Assembly (NCBI RefSeq): GCF_009724245.1
Contig: NZ_WNNK01000025.1
Span: 1 to 64,000 of the forward strand
DNA length: 64,000 nucleotides
Direction of reading: 5' to 3'
Source: Pseudomonas spelaei
GTDB taxonomy: Bacteria > Pseudomonadota > Gammaproteobacteria > Pseudomonadales > Pseudomonadaceae
Shown: positions 24,995 through 33,644 of the stretch, one piece after another
How the letters are laid out: each line of letters begins with the position of its first letter
Numbering within the stretch: the stretch's first letter is position 1
Translations under genes and position numbers: made by a program
Notes under the pieces: model-generated
What the model saw: the letters and a program-made list of their open reading frames with translations, nothing else
Database searches by the model: none
Told to the model about the DNA's origin: nothing

Positions 24995-25867
24995 ATGAAC
25001 CTGTTTCAACTCCGTGCATTTGACGCCGTGGCCCGTGAAGGCAGTTTCACCCGTGCCGCCGCGCGGCTGTTCATCAGCCAGCCGGCAGTCACCGGGCATA
25101 TCAAGGCGCTGGAAGAGCATTACCAGATCCCGTTGTTGCGGCGTACCGCCCGGCGGGTGGAGTTGACCGAGGAGGGCACCCGGTTGGCGGCGATCACCCG
25201 GGCGATCTTCGGCCTGGTGGAAGAAGCGCAGACAATGCTGGAGGCCAACCGGCAGTTGCTCACCGGACGCCTGGAAGTGGCGGCGGACGGGCCGCACCTG
25301 GTCATGCCGATGCTGGCCAGCCTGCGTGCCCGTTATCCGGGGATTACCGTCAACTTGCGCTTGGGCAACGCTCAGGAAACCCTGGCGGCGCTGTTGTCTG
25401 AACATGCTGACGTGGCGGTGCTGACGGAAGTCGAGCCGCGCAAGGGCTTGCACCTGCAACCCTTGATTGAATCACGGATCTGCGCACTGGTGCCGGCCGG
25501 GCATCCCTGGTTGGCTGAGCCTGCGGGGATTGGCCTGGAGCAGCTGGATCAGGTGATCATGGTGCTGCGCGAGCCGAGCTCCATCACTCGGCGCACTTTT
25601 GACGAAGCCTGCTTGCAGGCCGGAGTACAGCCCAAGGTGCTGCTGGAATTGGACAGTCGTGAGGCGGTGACGGAAGCCGTCGCCGCAGAGCTGGGTGTGG
25701 GCGTGGTGTCCTCGATGGAAGTCAGCCGCGACCCGCGGGTGCATGCAATTCCGATCCGTGGCGATGGGTTGGTGAATCGGCATGTGGTGGGCTGCATGGA
25801 ACGGCGTCGGGAGTTGCGCTTGATTCAGGCGTTTTTCGAGTTGGCGCCGGGGGCAGATGTTGGCTGA
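24995..25867 (+). CDS. LysR-family regulator of the phnWX operon (probable)
   Basis: 290 residues. The helix-turn-helix is MNLFQLRAFDAVAREGSFTR-type with ARLFISQPAVTGHIKALEE as recognition part, and the effector domain follows. The 113-bp gap to divergent phnW is the likely operator. It is paralogous to the LysR at 25962-26834: both have close lengths, a VTR/ITRRTF or VTRQTLEQE block, and a GREAA.EAV..GIGVGVVS / SREAVTEAVAAELGVGVVS block. The start MNLFQL is chosen over a longer in-frame reading that crosses the promoter region. The effector is likely 2-aminoethylphosphonate or its product, by context only. Confidence 0.88.
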   Translation: MNLFQLRAFDAVAREGSFTRAAARLFISQPAVTGHIKALEEHYQIPLLRRTARRVELTEEGTRLAAITRAIFGLVEEAQTMLEANRQLLTGRLEVAADGPHLVMPMLASLRARYPGITVNLRLGNAQETLAALLSEHADVAVLTEVEPRKGLHLQPLIESRICALVPAGHPWLAEPAGIGLEQLDQVIMVLREPSSITRRTFDEACLQAGVQPKVLLELDSREAVTEAVAAELGVGVVSSMEVSRDPRVHAIPIRGDGLVNRHVVGCMERRRELRLIQAFFELAPGADVG

Positions 25868-25877
25868 ACATCTGGTT

Positions 25878-25953
25878 GGCCTCATCGCGGGCAAGCCCGC
25901 TCCCACATGGATAGGTGATCACCTGTGGGAGCGGGCTTGCCCGCGATGAGGCC
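25878..25953. repeat. REP doublet, 30-bp perfect inverted repeat
   Basis: Two copies of the Pseudomonas REP (25878-25907 and 25924-25953) are exact reverse complements with 16 nt between them. Each contains the GCGGGC...GCCCGC core and the GTGGGAGC motif. It lies between two convergent LysR genes and can act as a two-way transcript end. Confidence 0.92.
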
Positions 25954-25961
25954 CTTGAAAT

Positions 25962-26834
25962 TCAGCGAAGACTTTCCCGCACGATATCGAGAAACGTCGC
26001 CACCACCCGCCGCGAACTCTGCTCCTTCAAGCACACCAGCGTTTCCTTCATCCGTTGGCTACAGTCACGAATCGGCATGGCATACACCCGCGAATCCGCA
26101 CCAAACTCTGCCGCCGATACCACGCCCACACCAATCCCCACCACCACCGCCTCTCGCGCCGCTTCCCGGCCCTCCACCTGGATCGCCGGACGAATGCGCA
26201 GCCCGGCCTGGCGCATTTCCTGTTCCAGGGTCTGACGGGTCACCGAGCCGATTTCACGCAAGACCAACGGCGTATCGTCCAGATCTGCCAGACAGATCGA
26301 CTCGCGCCCGGCCCATGGGTGATTGCGCGCAACAAACGCCATGAGTTGATCGTCGGGCAGCGGCAGTGACAGCAGCCGTTCATCGTTGACGTCACGCCCC
26401 AACAACGCCAGGTCGGCTTGGTAGTTGTACAGCCGAAACAGCGACTCATCGGTGTTGCCGGTTTCGATCTTGACGCTGATGCCCGGGTATCGCTGGCAGA
26501 AGAGCGCGATTTGCGGCAGTACATGCACGGGGGCGTCCACCGCCAGGGTCAGGGTGCCGGTTTGCAGGGCGCGGGAGTCTTGCAGCAGCTCTTCGGCTTC
26601 GGCCGCGATCACAAACAGGCGTTGGGTGATGCTCAGCAGCCGCTCTCCCAGGTCGGTCAACTTGACCGAACGTTTGTTGCGGTGAAACAGCAGCACGCCA
26701 AAACGTTCTTCCAGCTTGCGCACCTGGTCAGAAATCGCCGGCTGCGTCAGGAACAGGCGCTCGGCCGCCTGGGTAAAACTGCCGTGGACGGCGACGGCAT
26801 GGAAGGCTTTGAGTTGGGCATGGGACACCGACAT
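25962..26834 (-). CDS. LysR-family regulator, paralogue of the phnWX-linked one
   Basis: 290 residues. The N-terminal helix-turn-helix (AVHGSFTQAAERLFLTQPAI region) and the effector domain are complete. It is convergent with its paralogue across a REP doublet and divergent from the OPA-type transporter at 27102, which it probably controls. GAGGA lies about 8 nt before the ATG at 26834; a GTG one codon earlier is possible. Having one regulator for the enzymes and a sister regulator for the transporter would give two-stage control of phosphonate use. Confidence 0.88.
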   Translation of the reverse strand: MSVSHAQLKAFHAVAVHGSFTQAAERLFLTQPAISDQVRKLEERFGVLLFHRNKRSVKLTDLGERLLSITQRLFVIAAEAEELLQDSRALQTGTLTLAVDAPVHVLPQIALFCQRYPGISVKIETGNTDESLFRLYNYQADLALLGRDVNDERLLSLPLPDDQLMAFVARNHPWAGRESICLADLDDTPLVLREIGSVTRQTLEQEMRQAGLRIRPAIQVEGREAAREAVVVGIGVGVVSAAEFGADSRVYAMPIRDCSQRMKETLVCLKEQSSRRVVATFLDIVRESLR

Positions 26835-27101
26835 CACGAATCCTCTTACAAGCTCAGCTTATATTTGAAATACGATAAATCGATTTTACCTATTAGTCAG
26901 CCATTGCTTTGATAGCCCCCAGTCGCCGTAGGTTGAGTCCTACAACTTCGGCGGCCATGGGTCTTTTGCGTGCTTATCAGCAGGACTCATCTGACCAGTA
27001 CCGCCCCGGTCAGGGGGCGGCTACTGCAGTGCTCAACAATAAAAATACAGGCGTTTGTTTTCCATTCTGCCGGCACACTCACACCCGAGGTCAGAACCAC
27101 C
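26835..27101. other. Intergenic regulatory region of the LysR / transporter pair
   Basis: No gene is seen. The 267 bp contain the promoters of the two divergent genes and a hairpin CCGCCCC (27001-27007) / GGGGCGG (27014-27020) in the transporter leader, without a T-run. Confidence 0.6.
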
Positions 27102-28427
27102 ATGAATACTCCTATGAGTAGCATCAAGCGTTGGCGCGTGCAGATTTTCGCCATCACCTGGCTGGCGTACGCCGCCTTCTATTTCACCCGTAAAGCGTTT
27201 TCCGTGGCCAAGTTGGGGATCGTCGACGACCCGAGCTTCCCGCTGGACAAGATGATGATGGCCAACCTGGATGGCATTTACCTGGCCGCGTATGCCGTTG
27301 GCCAATTCACCTGGGGCATGCTGGCCGACCGTTTCGGGCCGCGGGTGGTGGTGCTGGGCGGGCTGTTGATTTCTGCGGCGGCGGCCCTGGTCATGGGCAC
27401 CTTTGCCACGTTGCCGATCTTTGTGACGTGCATGTTGATTCAGGGGCTGGCGCAATCTACCGGCTGGTCAGGGCTGTGCAAGAACCTCGGCAGTTTTTTC
27501 CCAGCGCAGCAACGTGGACGGGTGCTGGGGTTGTGGAGTTCCTGTTATGCGTTCGGCGGTCTGGTGGCGTCGCCGTTTGCCGGGTGGTGGGCCTATACCC
27601 TGATCGGGACCTGGCATGCGGCGTTTATCTCCAGTGCGGCCGCCGTCGCCGTCGTCGCGGTGTTGTTCTTCATTTTCCAGCGCAATACGCCACAGGATGT
27701 GGGGCTGCCGGCAGTAGAAGTCGAGCCGGTACTGACGCCCGAGGAGGCGGCGGCTGCCAGGAAAATCAGCGTGATGGAGCCGCTGCGCGCCATTTTGCGC
27801 AACCGCACGGTGCTGACCCTGGGGCTGGCGTACTTCCTGTTGAAGCCGGCACGCTACGCGATCCTGCTATGGGGGCCGGTGATTGTCTTCGAACAGATGC
27901 CGTCGGTGGGCAAGGTCGGTGCGGCGATTGTGCCGACGGCATTCGAGTTGGCGGGGTTGTTGGGGCCGATCATGATCGGCGTCGCCTCCGACAAGCTGTT
28001 TGGCGCTCGACGCATGCCGGCGTGTGTCCTTAGCCTGCTGGCGTTGACCGTGGCCCTGGCATTGTTCATGGGGGCCTTGCACACCGGCAGTGTGGTGATG
28101 GTGATGGCGCTGCTGTTTGTCATGGGCTTGACCCTGTACGGGCCGGATTCGATGATCAGCAGCACCGCCGCCATTGACTTCGGCACCGCCAAAGCCGGTG
28201 CGACGGCAGCGGGCTTCGTCAACGGCTGCGGCTCGGTGGGGGCGGTGCTGGGTGGCTTGCTGCCGGGGTACTTCGACACGGTGACAGTGTTTATCGTGTT
28301 TGCAGGCGCCGCGTTGTTTTCCTCGTTGGTGTTGATGCCTTATTGGAATGCCAGGCCGGCGGTGTTGGCACAGGTGGGGGATTTTGTGCCGCAGCGCGAG
28401 GCGCCGATCAAGCCTTTGCGTATCTAG
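27102..28427 (+). CDS. MFS transporter of the organophosphate:phosphate antiporter type
   Basis: 441 residues with about twelve membrane helices. The start IKRWRVQIFAITWLAYAAFY with FTRKAF resembles GlpT/UhpT/UhpC/PgtP (YFxRK motif). Such carriers take up phosphorylated small molecules in exchange for phosphate. The setting, beside phnWX and two sister LysR genes, suggests 2-aminoethylphosphonate or a related phosphonate as substrate; this is inference. The ATG at 27102 gives MNTPMSSIKRW; a second ATG at 27114 is possible. A long leader with a hairpin precedes it. Confidence 0.85.
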   Translation: MNTPMSSIKRWRVQIFAITWLAYAAFYFTRKAFSVAKLGIVDDPSFPLDKMMMANLDGIYLAAYAVGQFTWGMLADRFGPRVVVLGGLLISAAAALVMGTFATLPIFVTCMLIQGLAQSTGWSGLCKNLGSFFPAQQRGRVLGLWSSCYAFGGLVASPFAGWWAYTLIGTWHAAFISSAAAVAVVAVLFFIFQRNTPQDVGLPAVEVEPVLTPEEAAAARKISVMEPLRAILRNRTVLTLGLAYFLLKPARYAILLWGPVIVFEQMPSVGKVGAAIVPTAFELAGLLGPIMIGVASDKLFGARRMPACVLSLLALTVALALFMGALHTGSVVMVMALLFVMGLTLYGPDSMISSTAAIDFGTAKAGATAAGFVNGCGSVGAVLGGLLPGYFDTVTVFIVFAGAALFSSLVLMPYWNARPAVLAQVGDFVPQREAPIKPLRI

Positions 28428-28543
28428 GCGGTGACAAGGCTGGCCGGTTTTTTGGTGGATTAGAGACTTTTTGCCCTATAAACTCTGCCCCCAAAGCGCC
28501 GGCCAGTAGACGTCTCGGCGCCATGGATATAAGAGAGTGAGTC

Positions 28544-29251
28544 ATGGGCGCACAGTGGAAAGTCAAACATAAAGAAGCGGCATCCAATGCCAAGGGCAAG
28601 ATTTTCGGCAAGCTGGTAAAAGAGATCACCATTGCTGCCCGCAACGGCGCCGACACCGCGACCAACGCACACTTGCGTCTGGTAGTGGAGCAGGCCAAAA
28701 AGGCCTCGATGCCCAAGGAAACCCTGGAGCGGGCCATCAAGAAAGGCGCCGGTCTGCTGGGCGAGACCGTGCAATACCATCGCGTGACCTATGAAGGCTT
28801 TGCCCCGCATCAGGTGCCGCTGATCGTCGAATGTGTGACTGACAACATCAACCGCACCGTGGCGGAAATCCGCGTGGCCTTCCGCAAAGGGCAATTGGGT
28901 GCTTCCGGCTCCGTGGCCTGGGACTTCAACCATGTGGGCCTGATCGAAGCCTCGCCAGACAGCCCGGATGCTGACCCGGAAATGGCGGCGATTGAAGCCG
29001 GTGCCCAGGATTTCGAGGAAGGTGAAGAAGAGGGCGCAACCCTGTTCATCACCGAAACGACTGACCTCGATGCGGTGCAGAAGGCATTGCCGGAGCAGGG
29101 TTTTACCGTGCTGTCCGCCAAATTGGGCTACATCGCCAAGAACCCGGTCTCGGGCTTGAGCGATGAGCAAATGGCCGAAGTCGAAGCCTTCCTTGAAGGC
29201 CTCGACAACCATGACGACGTGCAGGATATGTTCGTCGGTCTGGCGGGCTAA
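28544..29251 (+). CDS. YebC/PmpR (TACO1) family protein
   Basis: 235 residues, the usual length. The first segment GAQWKVKHKEAASNAKGKIFGKLVKEI and the helical block ATNAHLRLVVEQAKKASMPKETLERAIKKG are typical. Members act as DNA-binding regulators (PmpR) or assist translation through proline runs. This one has the shorter YeeN-like N-terminus (MGAQWK instead of MAGHSKW), so it is likely the second paralogue, not the one beside ruvC. It stands alone with a REP element behind it. Confidence 0.88.
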   Translation: MGAQWKVKHKEAASNAKGKIFGKLVKEITIAARNGADTATNAHLRLVVEQAKKASMPKETLERAIKKGAGLLGETVQYHRVTYEGFAPHQVPLIVECVTDNINRTVAEIRVAFRKGQLGASGSVAWDFNHVGLIEASPDSPDADPEMAAIEAGAQDFEEGEEEGATLFITETTDLDAVQKALPEQGFTVLSAKLGYIAKNPVSGLSDEQMAEVEAFLEGLDNHDDVQDMFVGLAG

Positions 29252-29278
29252 CGCTTTGTGACGTGAACCTGGACTAAA

Positions 29279-29306
29279 TGTGGGAGCGAGCAAGCCCGCT
29301 CCCACA
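29279..29306. repeat. Single REP element
   Basis: TGTGGGAGC and GCTCCCACA flank a GAGCAAGCC centre, making a hairpin of 9-11 bp. It lies between convergent yebC-like and LRR-kinase genes and shares its sequence with the REP doublet at 25.9 kb. Confidence 0.88.
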
Positions 29307-29311
29307 TGGGT

Positions 29312-30625
29312 TCAGTGGTGTTCTAAAGACCGGTTTACTTCCTCAAACCCCGGCCGCGCCAACACATTCGGCTGGCAGCAACGTTCGCGCAACGCTTCCA
29401 GTCGCTGGCGGTTGTCTTCGCTCAAACCGCTATCAATCCGCTCCAGCAATTCCCCCAGCAACACCCCGAACGCGCGCACTTCAATACGCTGCAAGGCTCT
29501 GGATTCGAGGCTGTCCGCCGTGGCATGGAACGATGCCGCACCAAAATCCCCCAGCAGACAATCACCGGCTTCGTTCCACAAAATATTGTGGCCGTACAGA
29601 TCGCCATGGGTGATGCCGTGCTGATGCAAATGGGCGGCGACCGAGGCAATCCCGCGGGCCATGCGCAGTGCCACGTCGGCACTGAAGCGGGTGCTCGGTT
29701 CGTAGAGATCACGAGTGCACGAGGCCAGGCTCGGCAAGGCGGCCAGGTTGCGGTAGCTCGGATCGATCAACTGCATCACCAGGGCGGCCTGGTTCTCGGG
29801 ATGGCCGATAACCCGCCCTTCAACCTTGATCAGGTTGGCATGCCGGCCGGCAGCGATGCAGGCCTGCATTTCGTGCAGCGGTGATCCATCGCTGGTGATG
29901 CTGCCCTTGTACAACTTGACTGCGACCGGCTGGGTTGAGCCGCTTGGCGGCGTCCAGGTCGCCTGGCGAATAATCCCGGAAGCGCCTTCGCCCAGGACGT
30001 GTTCCAGGCTGAGTTGCGACCAGGGAATGTTGGGCGTCGAGTCATCGCCGGCAAGCTCCACGGCCATCTCCACCGGATTGCCTGCGTAGGCCAGCCACGT
30101 CAGGCTGGGCAAGGCCAGCAGCCAGTCCGGCAGGTGGGTCAAACGGTTGGAAGCGATGCGGATCAGTTCCAGGTTTTTGCAGTTGGCCAGGCTTTCGGGC
30201 AGGTGCTCAAGGTGGTTGCCCGCCAGCATCAGTTTTTGCAGCAGCGGGCGTTCACCCAGCGCTGTCGGCAATTGGCTGATCTGGTTGTCGGTCAGGATAA
30301 ACCAGCGCAACAGCGGCGGCAGCGACGCGGCGCTGACCGTGTGGATACGGTTGGCCTTGAACGCCACCATGCTCAACTGCTGGCATTGACCCAGGCATTC
30401 AGGGACTTCGGTAAAGGCGTTGTCCGAGCAGAACAGTACGCGCAAGTGGCGCAGGCGATACAGGTCATCCGGCAGGCTGCTCAAGGCATTGCCGCTCAGG
30501 TTGAGGATTTCCAGGGAGTCTGCCAGGTCGAAAATTTCCTGTGGGAATTCGGTCAGCCCGCAAGACAGATCCAGACGCGTGACGCCAGCCAATTGGCCGG
30601 CTTTGAGTTGGGCAAGGGTATCCAT
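29312..30625 (-). CDS. Leucine-rich-repeat protein kinase
   Basis: 437 residues. The first 190 residues hold about seven leucine-rich repeats (LEILNLSGNALSSLPDDLYRL type). A eukaryote-like protein kinase domain fills the rest. The glycine loop is GEGASG at 212-217, the ATP lysine is Lys237 in PVAVKLYKG, the catalytic loop is HGDLYGHN with Asp342 and Asn347, and the metal-binding DFG is at 360-362. All residues for catalysis are present; HRD is changed to HGD, so it is a non-RD kinase. There is no signal peptide or membrane helix. I start at the ATG at 30625, although the ribosome site is weak and a GTG at 30640 is possible. It follows a ZapE-like gene by 40 nt on the same strand. The target is unknown. 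Confidence 0.88.
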   Translation of the reverse strand: MDTLAQLKAGQLAGVTRLDLSCGLTEFPQEIFDLADSLEILNLSGNALSSLPDDLYRLRHLRVLFCSDNAFTEVPECLGQCQQLSMVAFKANRIHTVSAASLPPLLRWFILTDNQISQLPTALGERPLLQKLMLAGNHLEHLPESLANCKNLELIRIASNRLTHLPDWLLALPSLTWLAYAGNPVEMAVELAGDDSTPNIPWSQLSLEHVLGEGASGIIRQATWTPPSGSTQPVAVKLYKGSITSDGSPLHEMQACIAAGRHANLIKVEGRVIGHPENQAALVMQLIDPSYRNLAALPSLASCTRDLYEPSTRFSADVALRMARGIASVAAHLHQHGITHGDLYGHNILWNEAGDCLLGDFGAASFHATADSLESRALQRIEVRAFGVLLGELLERIDSGLSEDNRQRLEALRERCCQPNVLARPGFEEVNRSLEHH

Positions 30626-30665
30626 GAGCAGCGCAATCACTCGGCAATAGGGGTGTAAAAGGCGG

Positions 30666-31802
30666 TCATGATAGCGGCTCGAGGGGCACGAGGTCCTGTT
30701 CAAATGCGTTTGGACCGGCCTCGTGCAACTGCCCCAGCCGGCTGCGGGTGCGTGCCAGGTCGATGGCGTGGCCGCTCAAGGCTTGGTCCAGTGGCTGTTC
30801 ACTCAGCAGGATCAGGTGTTTGTCCTGGTCGTACAGCACGTCGATCAGGTTGATGAAACGCTGTTGGACCGCAATCGGGCAATCGCCCAGATAGGGCAGG
30901 CCATCGATGATCCAGTGGTCAAAGTCCTCGCACAGGTGCAGGTAATCCATTACAGCCGTTGGCTGTTCGCATAAGTCGCTGAAGGTCACACCCAACGTAC
31001 GCTTCTGGTGCCCGCGCACGGTTAATTGGCGGGCACCGACCGTCAGCGACAAGGGCGGCAGATCCGCAGGCGGCAAACCCAAAGCGACGCGCTGCGCCTG
31101 GCGGCCAGGCCAGACAAAACGGCCTCGGGTAAAGCGTTGTTCACCATGGGCCTGGGTCAGGCTGCGGTAGTCCTGGGGGGCGCTGACTTCCATGACGTCC
31201 ATCCGGGCGCTGATCAACTCGATCACCGGCTTGAATCGCTGGTGGTACAGCGGATTGGGCAGCAGGCCGGCGGGCGGGTAATTGGAGGTCACCAACAGCA
31301 GGACGCCTCGCTGGAACAACGCCTTGAACAAACGGGCGATGAGCATCGCATCGCCAATGTCGTGGACGTGGAATTCGTCGAAGCACAACACCCGGCAGTC
31401 ATCGAGCAACTCGTCCAGGGTACTGCCCAGGGCATCGCGTTGTTGGCGATGAGCGAACATGCCCCGGTGCAGGCGGGCGAAAAAGTTGTGGAAATGCACT
31501 CGGCGTTTCTGGGCGATTGGCAGTGCCTGGAAAAACCCATCCAGTAACCAGCTTTTGCCCCGCCCGACGGCGCCGTGCAGATACAGGCTGTGGGTGGGCC
31601 GGCCGGCCAGCAACTGTACGGATTGCCGGGCCATGACCGCGATGACCTGCTGTTGCCCGGGGCTGAGGGTATAACCCTGCTGGCGGGCCTTGTCCTCGAA
31701 GAACCGGTGAATAGCCGGGTCACTGTCGGCGTCGGTTTTTTTGCCCAGCAGCCGCTTGATCAAGGGCACGCGGGAGGAAGAGGTTGGCGGTAAAGCGGCC
31801 AA
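30666..31802 (-). CDS. ZapE/AFG1-like cell-division ATPase
   Basis: 378 residues. This is an AAA-type ATPase of the AFG1/ZapE family; ZapE acts at the Z-ring late in division in E. coli. Walker A is GAVGRGKS (77-84) and Walker B is CFDEFHV. The following SNYPP segment and the C-terminal FSDLCEQP block match the family. No ATG fits: the frame opens with a TTG at 31802, or a GTG at 31769. A stop lies just upstream, so the N-terminus is uncertain by a dozen residues. It probably forms an operon with the LRR-kinase 40 nt downstream. The chromosome may carry a second, canonical zapE. Confidence 0.85.
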   Translation of the reverse strand: MAALPPTSSSRVPLIKRLLGKKTDADSDPAIHRFFEDKARQQGYTLSPGQQQVIAVMARQSVQLLAGRPTHSLYLHGAVGRGKSWLLDGFFQALPIAQKRRVHFHNFFARLHRGMFAHRQQRDALGSTLDELLDDCRVLCFDEFHVHDIGDAMLIARLFKALFQRGVLLLVTSNYPPAGLLPNPLYHQRFKPVIELISARMDVMEVSAPQDYRSLTQAHGEQRFTRGRFVWPGRQAQRVALGLPPADLPPLSLTVGARQLTVRGHQKRTLGVTFSDLCEQPTAVMDYLHLCEDFDHWIIDGLPYLGDCPIAVQQRFINLIDVLYDQDKHLILLSEQPLDQALSGHAIDLARTRSRLGQLHEAGPNAFEQDLVPLEPLS

Positions 31803-32022
31803 TGCAAGTCACTCTGTGTGTCGGTGGTCGCTCACTTTAGAGCGGCAAGGGCTTTTTGACCAATAGAGAAGCGATGGGGTAGCTATCTCGAAAAGGCATG
31901 GCTTGGGCCGTCTTCTTTCGGTGTGATGGCGAGATCTCGGCAAGTCTCTGATCCGACTGGCAGATTCCCCCTGAGTGGCTAACCTCATACCCAGTAATCA
32001 CCCCTGTACAAGGAGTGGGGCA

Positions 32023-32553
32023 GTGAAGGTACACGCAGTCTTGGCAGTCATGAGCGCGATGCTCTGCGACACGGTTTACGGCGCACAGCTTCAGGTGGAG
32101 GTGCGTATTGACGTGCAGCGTGGTTGCCAATTGGTGGGTATGACTCGCAGTACCGGTATTGAACAGCTCGGGGTCCTGGATTTTGGCAGTGGTCCGCGCC
32201 TGGATGACCCGGCAGGCCCGTTGAGTGCAGCGCTGATCAGCCAACGCCAGCCACGCCTGGAGTGCAATCCGGATACGCCTTATCAGGTGCGCGTCGATGG
32301 TGGCTTGCACGGTGGCGTGGGTGAGGTGCGTTACCTGGCCGCTGCGACCTCTTCAAGCAGCAAGCCCATTCCTTACCGTATTTACACCGACGCCGCCCGG
32401 CGAATTCCTCTGGCCGTGGATGTACCGGTCAGCGGCCGTGTACCGGATTCAGGGTCGGTTGATTTGCCACTCTACGGGCGTATCGAGCCGCTCAAGGATA
32501 TTCCCCGGGTTGGGCGCTATTCCGACCTGCTCAAGGTGACGGTGACATGGTAG
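32023..32553 (+). CDS. Spore-coat-U domain pilin subunit (Csu type), first of four
   Basis: 176 residues with a Sec signal peptide ending near VYG-AQL. The mature part is a spore coat U (SCPU) domain as in CsuA/B-type archaic chaperone-usher pili. It has conserved LDFGSG, LECNPDTPYQVRVDGG and PLYGRI motifs and ends in the donor-strand-like tail LLKVTVTW. I choose the GTG at 32023 because AAGGAG lies 7 nt upstream; an upstream in-frame ATG has no such site. It opens the seven-gene operon and its stop overlaps the next start. Confidence 0.85.
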   Translation: MKVHAVLAVMSAMLCDTVYGAQLQVEVRIDVQRGCQLVGMTRSTGIEQLGVLDFGSGPRLDDPAGPLSAALISQRQPRLECNPDTPYQVRVDGGLHGGVGEVRYLAAATSSSSKPIPYRIYTDAARRIPLAVDVPVSGRVPDSGSVDLPLYGRIEPLKDIPRVGRYSDLLKVTVTW

Positions 32554-33086
32554 CCCGGTGCCTGGCCCTGGTGGCCATGGGCGGCCTGTTGTTGCTGGCG
32601 GATGACGTCCAGGCGGCGGTCAGCGGCCAGATTCATGCACGGCTGGTGATTACCGCCAGCTGCGAAGTGAGCAAAGGCACTGACAGCGCCCCGGTCAGCC
32701 CGGACGGCGGGGTGGCAGTGCTGGATTTCGGCAACCATGGCCCGACCTGGGACAGCCGCTTGAGTGCTGAGGTCAGTGATGAGGAAAAGGCCCCGTTGGC
32801 GGTGTCCTGCAACCCGTCTGTCAGCAGCTTCACCGTGACCATCGACGGTGGTGCCCATGGCGACGGCAATACCCGGCGGTTGAGCAACGGTCGGCAAACC
32901 ATTCCCTATAGCCTGTCTGCCGATGCTTCCGGTCGCAATACCTACAGCATCGGCCAACAACGCAATTTCGTCGTGACCAAGGGCACACAAATACCGATTC
33001 CGGTGTTCGGTTCCGTGGTGGCGAATGCCAGAGCCTTACCGGCCGGGATCTACACAGACACCCTGACGGTGACACTGGATTGGTAA
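32547..33086 (+). CDS. Spore-coat-U domain pilin subunit, second
   Basis: 179 residues, signal peptide (cleavage near VQA-AVS) and one SCPU domain with VLDFGNHG, VSCNPSVSSFTVTIDGG and PVFGSV. The C-terminus DTLTVTLDW fits donor-strand exchange. Its ATG at 32547 overlaps the stop of the previous gene (ATGGTAG), which points to coupled translation. It is most like the minor subunits CsuA/CsuB in role; which one cannot be decided by eye. Confidence 0.85.
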   Translation: MVARCLALVAMGGLLLLADDVQAAVSGQIHARLVITASCEVSKGTDSAPVSPDGGVAVLDFGNHGPTWDSRLSAEVSDEEKAPLAVSCNPSVSSFTVTIDGGAHGDGNTRRLSNGRQTIPYSLSADASGRNTYSIGQQRNFVVTKGTQIPIPVFGSVVANARALPAGIYTDTLTVTLDW

Positions 33087-33103
33087 AACATGAGGAGAAC
33101 ACC

Positions 33104-33640
33104 ATGCATGCACTTGTCTCGAAAGTAGGCCTTCCGTTGATGGCGCTGATGTTGGCGTCCAGCGCTCAGGCGGCAACCACCGTGACGGGGCAGATCACGT
33201 CCACCCTGATCTTGACCAACAGTTGCTTGGTCAATGGCGTGGGCGGCACCACGGGCTTGAACTTCGGTGCGCTCAATTTTGGTACCACCAACAGCCAGTT
33301 CACCACGGCCTCCGGTCAAGTGCTGGGTGGCGGTGGGGGTGCCCTGTCCATTCAGTGTTCCTCGGGCACCTCGCCGGTGATCACCGTGGGTGCCGGGTCT
33401 CATGACGGCCAGTCTACGGGCGGTACCCGGGCACTGTACGACGGCGTTGCCAATTATGTGCCGTATGACTTCTACACCGACTCCGGGCATTCGACGCTCC
33501 TGGCGATTAACGGGACGATCAACGTGGGCCCGAGCACCGGTGTGGCGCAAACCGTGAATCTCTACGGCCAAGCCGTGGGCAAGGTGGGGCTGCCGGCCGG
33601 TACTTACACCGATACGGTTGCTGTCTCGCTGACGTTCTAG
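33104..33640 (+). CDS. Probable major pilin CsuA/B-like, third SCPU subunit
   Basis: 178 residues, signal peptide MHALVSKVGLPLMALMLASS with cleavage near AQA-ATT. It is richer in Gly, Thr and Ser than the other three and has FGALNFGTTNS, IQCSSGTSPVITVG and NLYGQAVG. It has the best ribosome site of the operon (GAGGAG 8 nt before the ATG at 33104), which fits a highly made structural subunit. The C-terminus DTVAVSLTF is the usual terminal strand. The assignment as major subunit is inference. Confidence 0.85.
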   Translation: MHALVSKVGLPLMALMLASSAQAATTVTGQITSTLILTNSCLVNGVGGTTGLNFGALNFGTTNSQFTTASGQVLGGGGGALSIQCSSGTSPVITVGAGSHDGQSTGGTRALYDGVANYVPYDFYTDSGHSTLLAINGTINVGPSTGVAQTVNLYGQAVGKVGLPAGTYTDTVAVSLTF

Positions 33641-33644
33641 GGTC

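Noticed and set aside
25878..25953. CRISPR-like or transposon end repeat
   Set aside because: The two arms are a REP doublet with the known Pseudomonas core; there is no third copy in series and no transposase.
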